From contig JAUWHV010000001.1 of the NCBI GenBank assembly GCA_030605675.1, positions 1 through 22,254 on the forward strand: a DNA stretch of 22,254 nt. Reading direction: 5' to 3'. Source of the DNA: Deltaproteobacteria bacterium (lineage in GTDB: Bacteria > Desulfobacterota > Dissulfuribacteria > Dissulfuribacterales > UBA3076). Numbering within the stretch: position 1 is the first letter of the stretch; each line of letters opens with the position of its first letter. The notes beneath the pieces are model-generated. The model did not search any database. It saw only the letters and a program-made list of their open reading frames with translations, and was not told where the DNA came from. Both the position numbers and the translations under genes were made by a program. Shown here one piece after another: positions 1 through 6,576 of the stretch.

Positions 1-1
1 C

Positions 2-103
2 AGTCCCTGTTTTAAACGTCACTGCCCTGACCCGAAATGCATGATGGACATTTCTCCTGAGCAGGTGATCGAGGCGGTTGGAAAAATTGGAAGAATTGGG
101 TGA
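2..103 (+). CDS. GT9-family glycosyltransferase (heptosyltransferase II-like), C-terminal fragment
   Basis: Only the last 33 codons are in the window; the gene begins upstream. The visible tail has the pattern CFKRHCPDPKCMMDI followed by a short helix-like VIEAV segment. Clustered Cys residues followed by a CM-x-x-I motif are typical of the C-terminus of lipopolysaccharide heptosyltransferases (WaaF/WaaC, GT9), which transfer L-glycero-D-manno-heptose to the inner core at the cytoplasmic face of the inner membrane. The downstream heptose-7-phosphate kinase and, further on, Kdo transferase support a core-LPS role. The stop codon TGA is the first three bases of an 8-bp tandem array, so the terminal residues may be repeat-derived. 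Exact acceptor specificity cannot be read from this fragment. Confidence 0.7.
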   Translation, partial: SPCFKRHCPDPKCMMDISPEQVIEAVGKIGRIG

Positions 104-132
104 TTTGCTGATTGAGTGATTTGGTGATTGGA
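101..132. repeat. 8-bp tandem array, four units
   Basis: Four consecutive octamers, TGATTTGC, TGATTGAG, TGATTTGG and TGATTGGA, with TGATT invariant. The first unit supplies the stop codon of the preceding glycosyltransferase. The last unit supplies the first bases of the Shine-Dalgarno sequence (GGAGG, 130-134) of the following Trm112 gene. The array therefore fills almost the whole spacer between the two genes. Confidence 0.8.
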
Positions 133-140
133 GGTAAGTT

Positions 141-329
141 ATGAGCAAGCACATTAGTCCCGAACTGTTGAATATTCTTGCGTGTCCCAAGTGTAAGGGT
201 GATGTAAAGCTTACTGAAAACGAAGATGGGTTGATTTGTGAGAGTTGCGGTCTGCTGTACGAGATACGGGAAGGTATCCCCGTAATGCTGATAGATGAGG
301 CTAAGCCTTATACCGTAAACAAGAAGTAA
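141..329 (+). CDS. Trm112 family protein (YcaR/UPF0434-like)
   Basis: A 62-residue zinc-ribbon-like protein with two CxxC pairs (C15/C18 and C33/C36), the LLNILACPKCKG opening and an EIREGIPVML C-terminal segment, all standard for the Trm112/UPF0434 family. Eukaryotic and archaeal Trm112 activates methyltransferases. Bacterial homologues such as E. coli YcaR are small proteins of uncertain role, usually encoded among LPS/lipid A genes, as here between a GT9 glycosyltransferase and rfaE1. GGAGG lies six bases before the ATG, so the start is well supported. Family assignment is strong; the molecular partner is unknown. Confidence 0.93.
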   Translation: MSKHISPELLNILACPKCKGDVKLTENEDGLICESCGLLYEIREGIPVMLIDEAKPYTVNKK

Positions 330-346
330 CCGGTTCAGGGGGTTAA

Positions 347-451
347 GCTCAAAGCTCAAGGCTTAAAGCTCAAGGCTTAAAGCTCAAAGCTCAAAGCTTA
401 AAGCTTAAGGCTCAAGGCTTAAAGCTCAAAGATTAAAGATAAAAGATTAAA
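347..451. repeat. Heptamer tandem array, 15 units, consensus GCTYAAR
   Basis: Fifteen uninterrupted 7-bp units. The first twelve fit GCTYAAR, varying only by transitions at positions 4 and 7. The last three drift to GATTAAA, GATAAAA and GATTAAA. It occupies the spacer after the Trm112 gene. A shorter inverted array (CTTTCAGCTTTGAGCTT and following, about 470-503) lies downstream past a unique spacer, so the region can fold back on itself. There is no reading frame of note. Confidence 0.9.
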
Positions 452-453
452 GA

Positions 454-545
454 GCTGTCGTAATCAACCCCTTTCAGCTTTGAGCTTCCATGCTTTCAGC
501 TCTTATGCAACGCAGCAGATGGAGTATTTTCAGCGGAATCAGAAA
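454..545 (+). repeat. Dispersed leader repeat, copy 1 (ahead of rfaE1)
   Basis: About 92 bp that recur at 2263-2353 with roughly ten differences, including the exactly shared block ATGCAACGCAGCAGATG and the shared end TATTTTCAGCGGAATCAGAAA. The left part is an inverted heptamer array complementary to the GCTYAAR units upstream. Each copy ends a few bases before a start codon (rfaE1 at 550, yicC at 2364), so it forms the immediate leader of two genes in this cluster. Confidence 0.85.
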
Positions 546-549
546 TGAA

Positions 550-1524
550 ATGAAAGATCGCACAATAAGACTTAAAGAAGCCGTTCGTCGATTTGACTCC
601 TCTTGCCTGCTTGTGGCCGGAGATATCATGCTTGACCAGTTTGTTTGGGGTGATGTGTCGAGGATATCCCCTGAGGCGCCGGTCCCTGTTGTGGAAGTCC
701 AGAAGGAGACCATGCTCCTTGGTGGTGCGGCAAACGTGGCAAATAATCTCAGGGCCATGGGCAGCCCTGTAATCCTTGCGGGCGTAGTCGGGAAAGATGC
801 CATGGGCGAGAACCTCAGGGAGCTCGCCAGGTCCGGGGGTATAGATGCGACTGCTGTTGTTGACGGCATACGCCCTACCACGATCAAGACCAGGATAATC
901 GCCAGGGGTCAGCAGGTAGTGAGGGTTGACAGGGAGAGCAACAACTCCCTAAACGACTTATCAATAAAGGCCCTGGTCGAGGCCTTTGAGAGACTGGCTC
1001 CCAAAATTGACGGAATTATTGTATCGGACTATGCCAAAGGTGTGGTTTCGGCTCGCTTCATGGACGAATTAAGGAAGATCTCAAGTAAAAGAGACATTCC
1101 CTTTTTAGTAGATCCCAAGCCTGCCAATAGTCACCTCTACCATGGAGTGACACTGGTGACCCCTAATCGGCAAGAGGCAGAGGCAATGGCAGGTTTTGAG
1201 ATCAAGGATACGGAGAGCCTAAGTCAGGCTGCACAAGAGATCCAGGGAAGATTGGGAACAGAGGCGGTACTCATCACCCGGGGATCGCACGGCATGGCCC
1301 TCTGGCAAAGGGAAAACGGATTATTTACAGTGCCGACTATGGCACGTGAGGTCTTTGACGTCACCGGTGCAGGAGATACGGTCGTAGCGGCTATGGCCCT
1401 GGGAATAGTCAATGGGCTCACTTTTCCTGAAGCAGCTTATTTAGCAAATATTGCCGCGGGTGTAGTTGTTGGAAAGATCGGAACTGCTACTGTAACTGCT
1501 GAAGAGATTATGGAAATTTTGTAA
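550..1524 (+). CDS. rfaE1: D-glycero-beta-D-manno-heptose-7-phosphate kinase (kinase-only RfaE1/HldA type)
   Basis: A 324-residue PfkB/ribokinase-family kinase that phosphorylates heptose-7-phosphate at C1 in ADP-heptose synthesis for the LPS inner core (cytoplasmic). Visible motifs are GDIMLD near residue 24, SRISPEAPVPVV (37-48), GGAANVA (58-64), VSDYAKG (158-164), DPK (188-190), TPN (204-206) and the catalytic/anion-hole DVTGAGDT (270-277), then AAGVVVGKIGT. It ends after the kinase domain; the cytidylyltransferase half of E. coli HldE is absent, so a separate rfaE2/hldC is expected elsewhere. The frame is open back to 490, but 490-545 lies in a dispersed repeat, so I chose the ATG at 550. 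No strong Shine-Dalgarno is visible. The stop TAA is provided by the mobile element that starts at 1521. Confidence 0.93.
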   Translation: MKDRTIRLKEAVRRFDSSCLLVAGDIMLDQFVWGDVSRISPEAPVPVVEVQKETMLLGGAANVANNLRAMGSPVILAGVVGKDAMGENLRELARSGGIDATAVVDGIRPTTIKTRIIARGQQVVRVDRESNNSLNDLSIKALVEAFERLAPKIDGIIVSDYAKGVVSARFMDELRKISSKRDIPFLVDPKPANSHLYHGVTLVTPNRQEAEAMAGFEIKDTESLSQAAQEIQGRLGTEAVLITRGSHGMALWQRENGLFTVPTMAREVFDVTGAGDTVVAAMALGIVNGLTFPEAAYLANIAAGVVVGKIGTATVTAEEIMEIL

Positions 1525-1650
1525 GCGTTCACAGGGCACCGCATCTGCTTTGTTGCCGGGCACTTGAAGTACAGGGAGTACGTCTGCGTACCCGTCGCCT
1601 CGCATCTGCAGCACCCTGTGAACGCTTACAGTTCGGTAGATTACGGTTAG
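1521..1650 (-). mobile_element. MITE-like element, copy A (IS66-like ends, shortened)
   Basis: Non-coding, 130 bp. Its right end reads GTAAGCGTTCACAGGGCACC at 1521, and its inverted partner CACCCTGTGAACGCTTAC ends at 1629. Beyond that lies a short left arm (to 1650) matching the left part of copies B and C but lacking about 29 bp. The 8-bp sequence GAAATTTT occurs on both sides (1513-1520 and 1651-1658), as expected for a target duplication. GTAA-starting ends with 8-bp duplications are characteristic of the IS66 family (established knowledge; the assignment here is inference). It inserted at the 3' end of rfaE1 and its GTAA supplies that gene's stop. Confidence 0.82.
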
Positions 1651-1700
1651 GAAATTTTAGAGAAATAAAGGGGAGAGTAGCATCCAACAGAATTCGGATA

Positions 1701-2276
1701 ATGAGCATATTACATTCTCCGCTGCCGGCCAAGCTGGTTTGTAGTATATTTTCTCAGCAAGAAGGGCTCATAAACAGAGTGGCTGATGCCCTGTGCGGTG
1801 CATACGGCACTGCTGATTTTAAGAGTCCGGTCATTCCGTTCGACAGGACTTTCTACTATGAGCCGGAGTTTGGGAGCGGCCTCAAGAGGATATTCATGGG
1901 TTTTACTGAATTGGTATTTCAAGATGTTTTAGTGGATGTTAAGCACGCCACTCATAAGCTGGAACAGGAGTTTAGTAAAGAGGGAAAAAGGCAAGCAAAT
2001 ATTGATCCCGGCATTTTAACTGCTGAACGTCTTGTGCTTGCCACAGGTAAAAATCTTCCCCACCGGATTTATCTTGGCCGGGGCGTATTTGCAAATCTGA
2101 CGTTCATATACCGGAAAGATTCTTTTATGCCCTTACCCTGGACATACCCAGACTATGTATCGAAAGAGGTGATAGAGTTCTGGAACAATGTGAGAAAATC
2201 TTATCTGCAAAAGTTTAGCGAGGCGAGAGCCCGAAATCAGCTCAAGGCTCAAAGCTCAAAGGGCTATCGTAATTAA
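1701..2276 (+). CDS. DUF4416 family protein
   Basis: A 191-residue protein of unknown function matching the DUF4416 family: PAKLVCSIFS at the start, PFDRTFYYEPEFGSGLKR, LVLATGKNLPHRIYLGRG and LPWTYPDY are its hallmark blocks. There is no signal peptide or membrane segment, so it is probably cytoplasmic. The family is common in Desulfobacterota beside LPS-core, yicC and gmk genes, as here, which hints at an envelope or housekeeping link but does not define a reaction. The natural family end appears to be near NVRKSYLQKF. The last ~13 residues (LKAQSSKGYRN and neighbours) are encoded by GCTCAAR heptamers and the start of a dispersed repeat, so this tail is probably acquired read-through rather than conserved protein. 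Confidence 0.85.
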   Translation: MSILHSPLPAKLVCSIFSQQEGLINRVADALCGAYGTADFKSPVIPFDRTFYYEPEFGSGLKRIFMGFTELVFQDVLVDVKHATHKLEQEFSKEGKRQANIDPGILTAERLVLATGKNLPHRIYLGRGVFANLTFIYRKDSFMPLPWTYPDYVSKEVIEFWNNVRKSYLQKFSEARARNQLKAQSSKGYRN

Positions 2277-2353
2277 CCCCTTTCAGCTTTAGGCTTCAAG
2301 CTTTCAGCTTTTATGCAACGCAGCAGATGAGGTATTTTCAGCGGAATCAGAAA
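2240..2353 (+). repeat. Heptamer triplet plus dispersed leader repeat, copy 2 (ahead of yicC)
   Basis: Three GCTCAAR units (2240-2260) are followed by the ~91-bp repeat also present at 454-545. The heptamers and the inverted array TTTCAGCTTTAGGCTTCAAG just downstream can pair as a foldback. The first part is translated as the end of the DUF4416 gene; the last part ends eleven bases before the yicC start. Compared with copy 1 there are three heptamers instead of fifteen. Confidence 0.85.
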
Positions 2354-2363
2354 AGGTGATTAA

Positions 2364-3245
2364 ATGCTACGCAGTATGACTACATTTGCACGTGTGGAAT
2401 ATGCCGGGGATGGCTGGTCTTCCGCATTGGAGCTGAAGTCTGTAAATGGAAGGTTCTGTGATATCCATATCAGGTTACCCAGGTGGATGAATCCCATTGA
2501 AGACCGCATTAAGAAATTGGTGCAGGGGAGGATGATTCGCGGTCGCATTGACCTGAGCATACAGTACGAAGGTAGTGATGCAACAAGGTCCGTCTTTGAG
2601 CCTGACCTGGATCTCGGACGTTCTTATCTAAATGCAGTCAAGTCTCTGGCTGATGATCTTGGTTTAGAAGGCACCCCGGATCTTCCGATGCTTTTGTGTT
2701 CTTTAAAGGACGTTATCACTGTTCAAGAACAGGGACCGGATACGGAAAAGGCATGGGAAAGGATAAAAGGTCAATTAGAGGATTTGCTTGACAAGGCTGT
2801 AGCAATGTCAGCCACGGAGGGAGTCGCCCTGGAGAAAGATTTGGAATCAAGGCTGTCTCAGGTTAATCAATGGGTTGAAGACATATCAAAGCGGACAGAA
2901 GAGCATCTCAAGAAGGCCCAGCAGGTGCTCAAGGACAGGATTCAGTCGATTTTAAGAGATGTGCCTGCAGATGAGGGGCGCTTGATTCAAGAATTGGCAA
3001 TACTCGCCGATAAGTTGGATATTACAGAGGAGATAGTTCGGGTTCGTAGCCATATAGAGCAGTTTAGAAAGTTTTTTGCAAAAGAGGGGGCAATAGGCAG
3101 GAAAATGGATTTTTTACTCCAGGAGCTATTCAGAGAGATCAATACTATGGCCTCCAAGTCATCTGACTCTCTGATTTCTTACTTGGTCGTTGAGATCAAG
3201 GGCGAGCTGGAAAAGATGCGCGAACAGGTCCAGAATGTAGTATAG
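2364..3245 (+). CDS. yicC: YicC family endoribonuclease
   Basis: 293 residues with the family's two conserved ends: an N-terminal block resembling MxRSMTxFxR, then LELKSVNGRF and IRGRIDLSI; and a C-terminal DUF1732-type block with GRKMDFLLQELFREINTMAS and VVEIKGELEKMREQVQN. The middle is helical and rich in charged residues. E. coli YicC is reported to be an endoribonuclease that cuts certain small RNAs; the family often sits next to gmk, as in this cluster. The start is the ATG after AAAAGGTGAT; the leader immediately before it is the dispersed repeat shared with rfaE1. The end is 22 bases before the remA-like gene, implying co-transcription. Identification is strong; substrates in this organism are unknown. 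Confidence 0.95.
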   Translation: MLRSMTTFARVEYAGDGWSSALELKSVNGRFCDIHIRLPRWMNPIEDRIKKLVQGRMIRGRIDLSIQYEGSDATRSVFEPDLDLGRSYLNAVKSLADDLGLEGTPDLPMLLCSLKDVITVQEQGPDTEKAWERIKGQLEDLLDKAVAMSATEGVALEKDLESRLSQVNQWVEDISKRTEEHLKKAQQVLKDRIQSILRDVPADEGRLIQELAILADKLDITEEIVRVRSHIEQFRKFFAKEGAIGRKMDFLLQELFREINTMASKSSDSLISYLVVEIKGELEKMREQVQNVV

Positions 3246-3267
3246 ATTGAATTGGGGAGAGCATATT

Positions 3268-3552
3268 ATGAGCTGTAGATGTAAACTGCTTAATATTGGT
3301 TTTGGTAATACAATAGTGGCAGAACGTGTTGTTGCCGTAGTCAATCCGTCATCTGCTCCTATGAAGCGTTTGAGAGAGGAGGCAAAGTCCAATAGCCGAC
3401 TTATTGACGCAAGTCAGGGTCGTCGAACTCGTTCCATAATTGTAACAGACAGTAACCATATTATACTCTCTGCTATACAGGCAGAGACAGTTTCCCAAAG
3501 ACTCAGTGCAGACGTTTTGACCAAATCAGAAGAGAAAGATCCAAAATACTAA
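3268..3552 (+). CDS. remA: RemA/DUF370 family regulator
   Basis: 94 residues from the ATG at 3268, chosen because GGGGAGA stands seven bases ahead and because the family begins shortly before KLLNIGFGN. Conserved blocks: NIGFGNTIVAERVVAVV, SAPMKRL, RLIDASQGRRTRSIIVTDS and ILSAIQAETVSQRL, which correspond to RemA, the DNA-binding activator of biofilm-matrix genes in Bacillus subtilis. In Gram-negative anaerobes the family is typically found between yicC and gmk, as here, and its targets are not established. The CR-rich start (SCRCK) is slightly longer than usual. The stop TAA is one of two TAA triplets flanking the palindromic element that follows. Confidence 0.92.
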   Translation: MSCRCKLLNIGFGNTIVAERVVAVVNPSSAPMKRLREEAKSNSRLIDASQGRRTRSIIVTDSNHIILSAIQAETVSQRLSADVLTKSEEKDPKY

Positions 3553-3706
3553 GGAACGTACAATAAATAACTTGAACAAATTAATGTCTTTTTTGCCGTC
3601 TTCTTCGTTGCTCGTCGATCACATAACCCGTTATGTTCGCTCCTCGCGCCTTGAATACAACAAAAAATCCTATTAATTTTTGTTCAACTTATTTATCTCC
3701 CGTTCC
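3553..3706. mobile_element. Imperfect-palindrome element between remA and gmk (MITE-like)
   Basis: About 154 bp. The left end GGAACGTACAATAAATAACT is mirrored by the right end, which closes with CTCCCGTTCC; the arms pair over about 45 bp with a few mismatches and a one-base bulge. The centre contains a second small hairpin, ACATAAC-CCG-TTATGT (about 3624-3640). It is flanked by TAA on both sides (3550-3552, the remA stop, and 3707-3709), which could be a very short target duplication. There is no coding capacity. It separates two genes that are normally in one operon and leaves gmk without a visible ribosome-binding site. Confidence 0.7.
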
Positions 3707-3724
3707 TAATTGTGCCACATATCA

Positions 3725-4345
3725 ATGGAACAAGGGAACCTATTTGTGATTTCCGCTCCCTCAGGGGCTGGGAAAACCACTCTATGCCGCAGACTGCTTG
3801 AGCAGATTTCCGGGATTTCTTTTTCTATCTCATACACTACCCGTAATCACAGGGAAGGGGAATTTGATGGTATAGACTATCACTTTGTTGCTCAGGAGAG
3901 ATTCGAGGAGATGGTCTCCGCCGATTCATTTCTTGAATGGGCACGGGTATATGACAATTTTTACGGAACAAGTAAATCAGAAGTGCTGTCAAGGCTTGAT
4001 CTGGGAGAGGATGTACTGCTGGACATAGATGTCCAGGGGGCCAGGCAGGTTCGCAGGCTATTCCCGGGAGCCATTCTGACATTCTTGCTGCCTCCGTCGT
4101 GGTCGGTATTGGAAGCCCGGCTCAGGGGTAGAGGGAGTGAGGATTCCTCAAGGTTGAAACTCAGGATGGCCAATGCAAAATCAGAGATGGAGGCAGTGCA
4201 TGAATATGACTTCGCCGTGATAAACGACGACCTTTCAAGGGCCACTGAGGACCTGAAATCCATAGTGATCGCCCAGAGATGCAGAACACCCAGGACTTTG
4301 GCAAGGCAGGGCCTTTGGTTCCCGACTCAAAAACTCAATCAATAA
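3725..4345 (+). CDS. gmk: Guanylate kinase
   Basis: 206 residues from the ATG at 3725 (an in-frame TTG at 3710 is also possible). It phosphorylates GMP to GDP with ATP in the cytoplasm. Motifs: P-loop APSGAGKT (11-18), the GMP-binding SYTTRNHREGEFDGIDYHF (about 37-55), the LLDIDVQGARQV block and the lid region with LEARLRGRG. Length is normal for the family, though about 17 residues follow the usual last helix (VIAQRCR). No Shine-Dalgarno is visible before either start, because the palindromic element ends 15-18 bases upstream. The 3' end overlaps the presumed rlmB start by 67 bases. rpoZ, which commonly follows gmk, is absent here. Confidence 0.96.
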   Translation: MEQGNLFVISAPSGAGKTTLCRRLLEQISGISFSISYTTRNHREGEFDGIDYHFVAQERFEEMVSADSFLEWARVYDNFYGTSKSEVLSRLDLGEDVLLDIDVQGARQVRRLFPGAILTFLLPPSWSVLEARLRGRGSEDSSRLKLRMANAKSEMEAVHEYDFAVINDDLSRATEDLKSIVIAQRCRTPRTLARQGLWFPTQKLNQ

Positions 4346-5097
4346 TAATCTGGGGCATACATCCAGTAAGGGAATTTTTAGAGATTTGTTCTGATGATTG
4401 CCAAAGGATCTTTGTCCATCCTTCCTTTGGAAAGAAAAAAGCGCAGGCCGGCCTGTTACGTCTGGCAAAGCGGCGCGCGGTTCTTGTGGAACGTACGGAA
4501 GAACTTGAAAGTACAGGCGTTCCCGCAGGGACTGTACATCAGGGAGTTGCTGCCCTGGTAAGACCTGTTTGGTCTATTGACTTTTCCAGTCTACCCTTGT
4601 ATTGGAGAGATAAACGGCCATTAGTGGTGGTATGTGATCAATTAACAGATCCACAGAATGTGGGGGCTATAGTGCGTTCTTCAGTTGCCCTGGGTGCTCA
4701 GGCAGTTTTGCTCCCCAGTCGAAGAACCGGTCGGATTACCGGAGCAGTAGCAAAATCATCTTCTGGTGCACTGTTTCACATAAAGGTATGCCAAGTAGGA
4801 AATTTAGTAACAGCCATGAGGCAACTTAAGGAAATGGGACTCTGGATAGCAGGGTTAAGCCCGGACGGCGAGCATCCGCTCTGGGGGTTGGATTTGAATA
4901 GGCCTTTAGCTCTGGTAGTTGGGGCGGAAGGGACGGGACTGCGCCGTCTAGTCAAGGAGACGTGCGACTTCCTTGCAAGAATACCTCGTTTTGGCCCTGT
5001 TGGTTCCATGAATGTTGCTTCTGCTGCCAGCATAGCCTTGTACGAGGTTGCAAGGCAGCGTAATTTATCGCCGGTTTACACCGGCATTAGGCGGTGA
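4279..5097 (+). CDS. rlmB: 23S rRNA (guanosine-2'-O)-methyltransferase, RlmB/TrmH family
   Basis: 272 residues. The N-terminal substrate-binding domain begins around WGIHPVREFLE and includes GTVHQGVAALV. The SPOUT (TrmH) catalytic domain has motif 1 DPQNVGAIVRSSVALGAQ, then LVVGAEGTGLRR and the knot motif GSMNVASAASIALYE. RlmB 2'-O-methylates G2251 of 23S rRNA in E. coli. The start is uncertain: the ATG at 4279 gives a 67-base overlap with gmk, and a TTG at 4315 would shorten it by 12 residues; neither has a clear ribosome-binding site. The stop lies four bases before the waaA start, so translation of the two is probably coupled. Other TrmH-type methyltransferases are possible, but the N-terminal domain fits RlmB best. 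Confidence 0.9.
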   Translation: MQNTQDFGKAGPLVPDSKTQSIIIWGIHPVREFLEICSDDCQRIFVHPSFGKKKAQAGLLRLAKRRAVLVERTEELESTGVPAGTVHQGVAALVRPVWSIDFSSLPLYWRDKRPLVVVCDQLTDPQNVGAIVRSSVALGAQAVLLPSRRTGRITGAVAKSSSGALFHIKVCQVGNLVTAMRQLKEMGLWIAGLSPDGEHPLWGLDLNRPLALVVGAEGTGLRRLVKETCDFLARIPRFGPVGSMNVASAASIALYEVARQRNLSPVYTGIRR

Positions 5098-5101
5098 TTT
5101 T

Positions 5102-6385
5102 ATGATCAGACTGTATGAGAAGGTGACCGGGGCCGCATATGCGGTATCCAGGCCTTTCTTGGAGTTGTGGTCCAGGTTAGAGGGAAGTAATGGGATGTGG
5201 TCGGGTCGGCTGGGGCACCTCCCCAATTATATTGCTGCAACCGGTCCTCAGGATTTATGGCTCCATGCGGTTTCAGTGGGGGAAGTGGCCGTGGCGGAGG
5301 CCTTGGTCCAGGCCATTGACCGCCGGGCACCAGGATTAAAAATTCTTATATCAGTTACTACGCCTGCGGGTTTTGCCAGGGCAATGTCCTCCCTCGGAGC
5401 CCGTTGCTCAGTGATTCCTTATCCGCTTGATTTTCCGCAGATAGTACGCAGGATGGCAAGGGAGGTCCGTCCCAGAGTGTATGCCTGCCTTGAGACCGAA
5501 CTCTGGCCCAACCTTATCGGTGCGGTGAGGCAATTCGGGGGCAAGACCGTGCTCTTAAACGGCCGCATTTCAGCCAGGTCTTTCCCCAGGTATTTGAGAT
5601 TGCTTTCGATTACCAGACCCTTGCTTGCCGGTTTTTCAAAGATTTGCGCCATTTCTGATATCCATGCAAACCGGCTGGCTGCACTTGGGGCCCCCATGGA
5701 TAGGATACATGTCACAGGAAATGCCAAGTTCGAGGGTCTTCTGTCCAGACCTGATCATGATCGTGTGATGGGCCTTCGCAATCGTCTCAGGATTGAAGAT
5801 TCGATTAAGGTCCTTGTTGCGGGAAGCTTGAGAGGTGGCGAGGAAAAAGAGGTAGTAAGCGCCTACGATTTACTTCAGTCTCGCTGGTCTGACATGATAT
5901 TCTTCTTAGTGCCGAGGCATTTGAAGAAGGTTTCTTCTATTGTAAGCGTGTTAAACAAGAAGAACATACCATACCAGCTCTGGAGTGAGATGGAGGTAAA
6001 TCAGCGGCGGACCGCAAAGGTCGTAGTTGTGGATGTAATAGGTCCGCTTTTTGATCTCTATGGTTTGGCTACAGCGGCCTTTGTAGGGGGTTCTCTGGTA
6101 CCAAAAGGGGGACAGAATCTCTTGGAGCCGGCTGCTTGGGGCTGTCCTGTTATTTACGGTCCTCATACGGACAATTTTGAAGAGGCAAGGATAACCCTTG
6201 AATCTCATGGTGGAGGTCAAGAGGTTAACAACGGAAAAGACCTGGCAGAGGCGGTAAATCTGTTATTTAAGGAACCTTTAAAAAGAGAAGAGCGGGGCAG
6301 GAGGGGCCGCAGTGCCCTTGAAGTTCTTGCCAAAGGGGTTGCTACAAAGCAAACAGATATTCTGCTACAGGTGCTTGAAGCCTAA
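5102..6385 (+). CDS. waaA: 3-deoxy-D-manno-octulosonic acid (Kdo) transferase
   Basis: 427 residues, the usual length for WaaA/KdtA (GT30). It adds Kdo to lipid IVA on the inner face of the cytoplasmic membrane, the first step of LPS core assembly. Visible features: an N-terminal amphipathic/hydrophobic anchor (residues about 1-25), LWLHAVSVGEV (52-62) with the expected catalytic Glu61, ETELWPNLI (131-139), NGRISARSF, VAGSLRGGEE (239-248), PRHLKK (271-276) and GGSLVPKGGQNLLEPAAWG (329-347), the donor-binding block. The ATG at 5102 was chosen over an upstream in-frame start because it gives family-length protein and follows GGCGGTGA. It closes the plus-strand cluster. Confidence 0.96.
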   Translation: MIRLYEKVTGAAYAVSRPFLELWSRLEGSNGMWSGRLGHLPNYIAATGPQDLWLHAVSVGEVAVAEALVQAIDRRAPGLKILISVTTPAGFARAMSSLGARCSVIPYPLDFPQIVRRMAREVRPRVYACLETELWPNLIGAVRQFGGKTVLLNGRISARSFPRYLRLLSITRPLLAGFSKICAISDIHANRLAALGAPMDRIHVTGNAKFEGLLSRPDHDRVMGLRNRLRIEDSIKVLVAGSLRGGEEKEVVSAYDLLQSRWSDMIFFLVPRHLKKVSSIVSVLNKKNIPYQLWSEMEVNQRRTAKVVVVDVIGPLFDLYGLATAAFVGGSLVPKGGQNLLEPAAWGCPVIYGPHTDNFEEARITLESHGGGQEVNNGKDLAEAVNLLFKEPLKREERGRRGRSALEVLAKGVATKQTDILLQVLEA

Positions 6386-6405
6386 CCACCAGGAGCCTTA
6401 TATCT

Positions 6406-6488
6406 CTGTAACTATTCAGGTTGAAGGTTGAAGGCTGAAGGTTTTCAAGCATTTTCGCAACGATCGAACAGAGATGAATCCTCTAAAC
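6406..6488 (+). repeat. Direct repeat flanking coaX, copy 1 (three heptamers)
   Basis: 83 bp starting CTGTAACTATTCAGG, followed by three 7-bp units (GTTGAAG, GTTGAAG, GCTGAAG; 6420-6440), a short variable stretch, and an invariant block containing CGCAACGATCGAACAGAGAT and ending CCTCTAAAC. The same structure, in the same orientation, is at 7398-7486 with four heptamers. The remainder of the 6386-6576 spacer shows nothing recognisable. Confidence 0.9.
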
Positions 6489-6576
6489 TAATACTGCAAT
6501 CTCGTCAGCCAACTCAAATGCCCGCAGTTTTGTGTGATTACGCATGATTTGTCCCTATTAGCCTTCTACCTTCAGT

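Noticed and set aside
347..451. Possible CRISPR array
   Set aside because: The repeat unit is only 7 bp with no spacers, and no cas gene is present.
490..549. Upstream ATG extending RfaE1 by 20 residues
   Set aside because: The extension lies in a dispersed repeat also found before yicC, and the kinase family begins near the ATG at 550.
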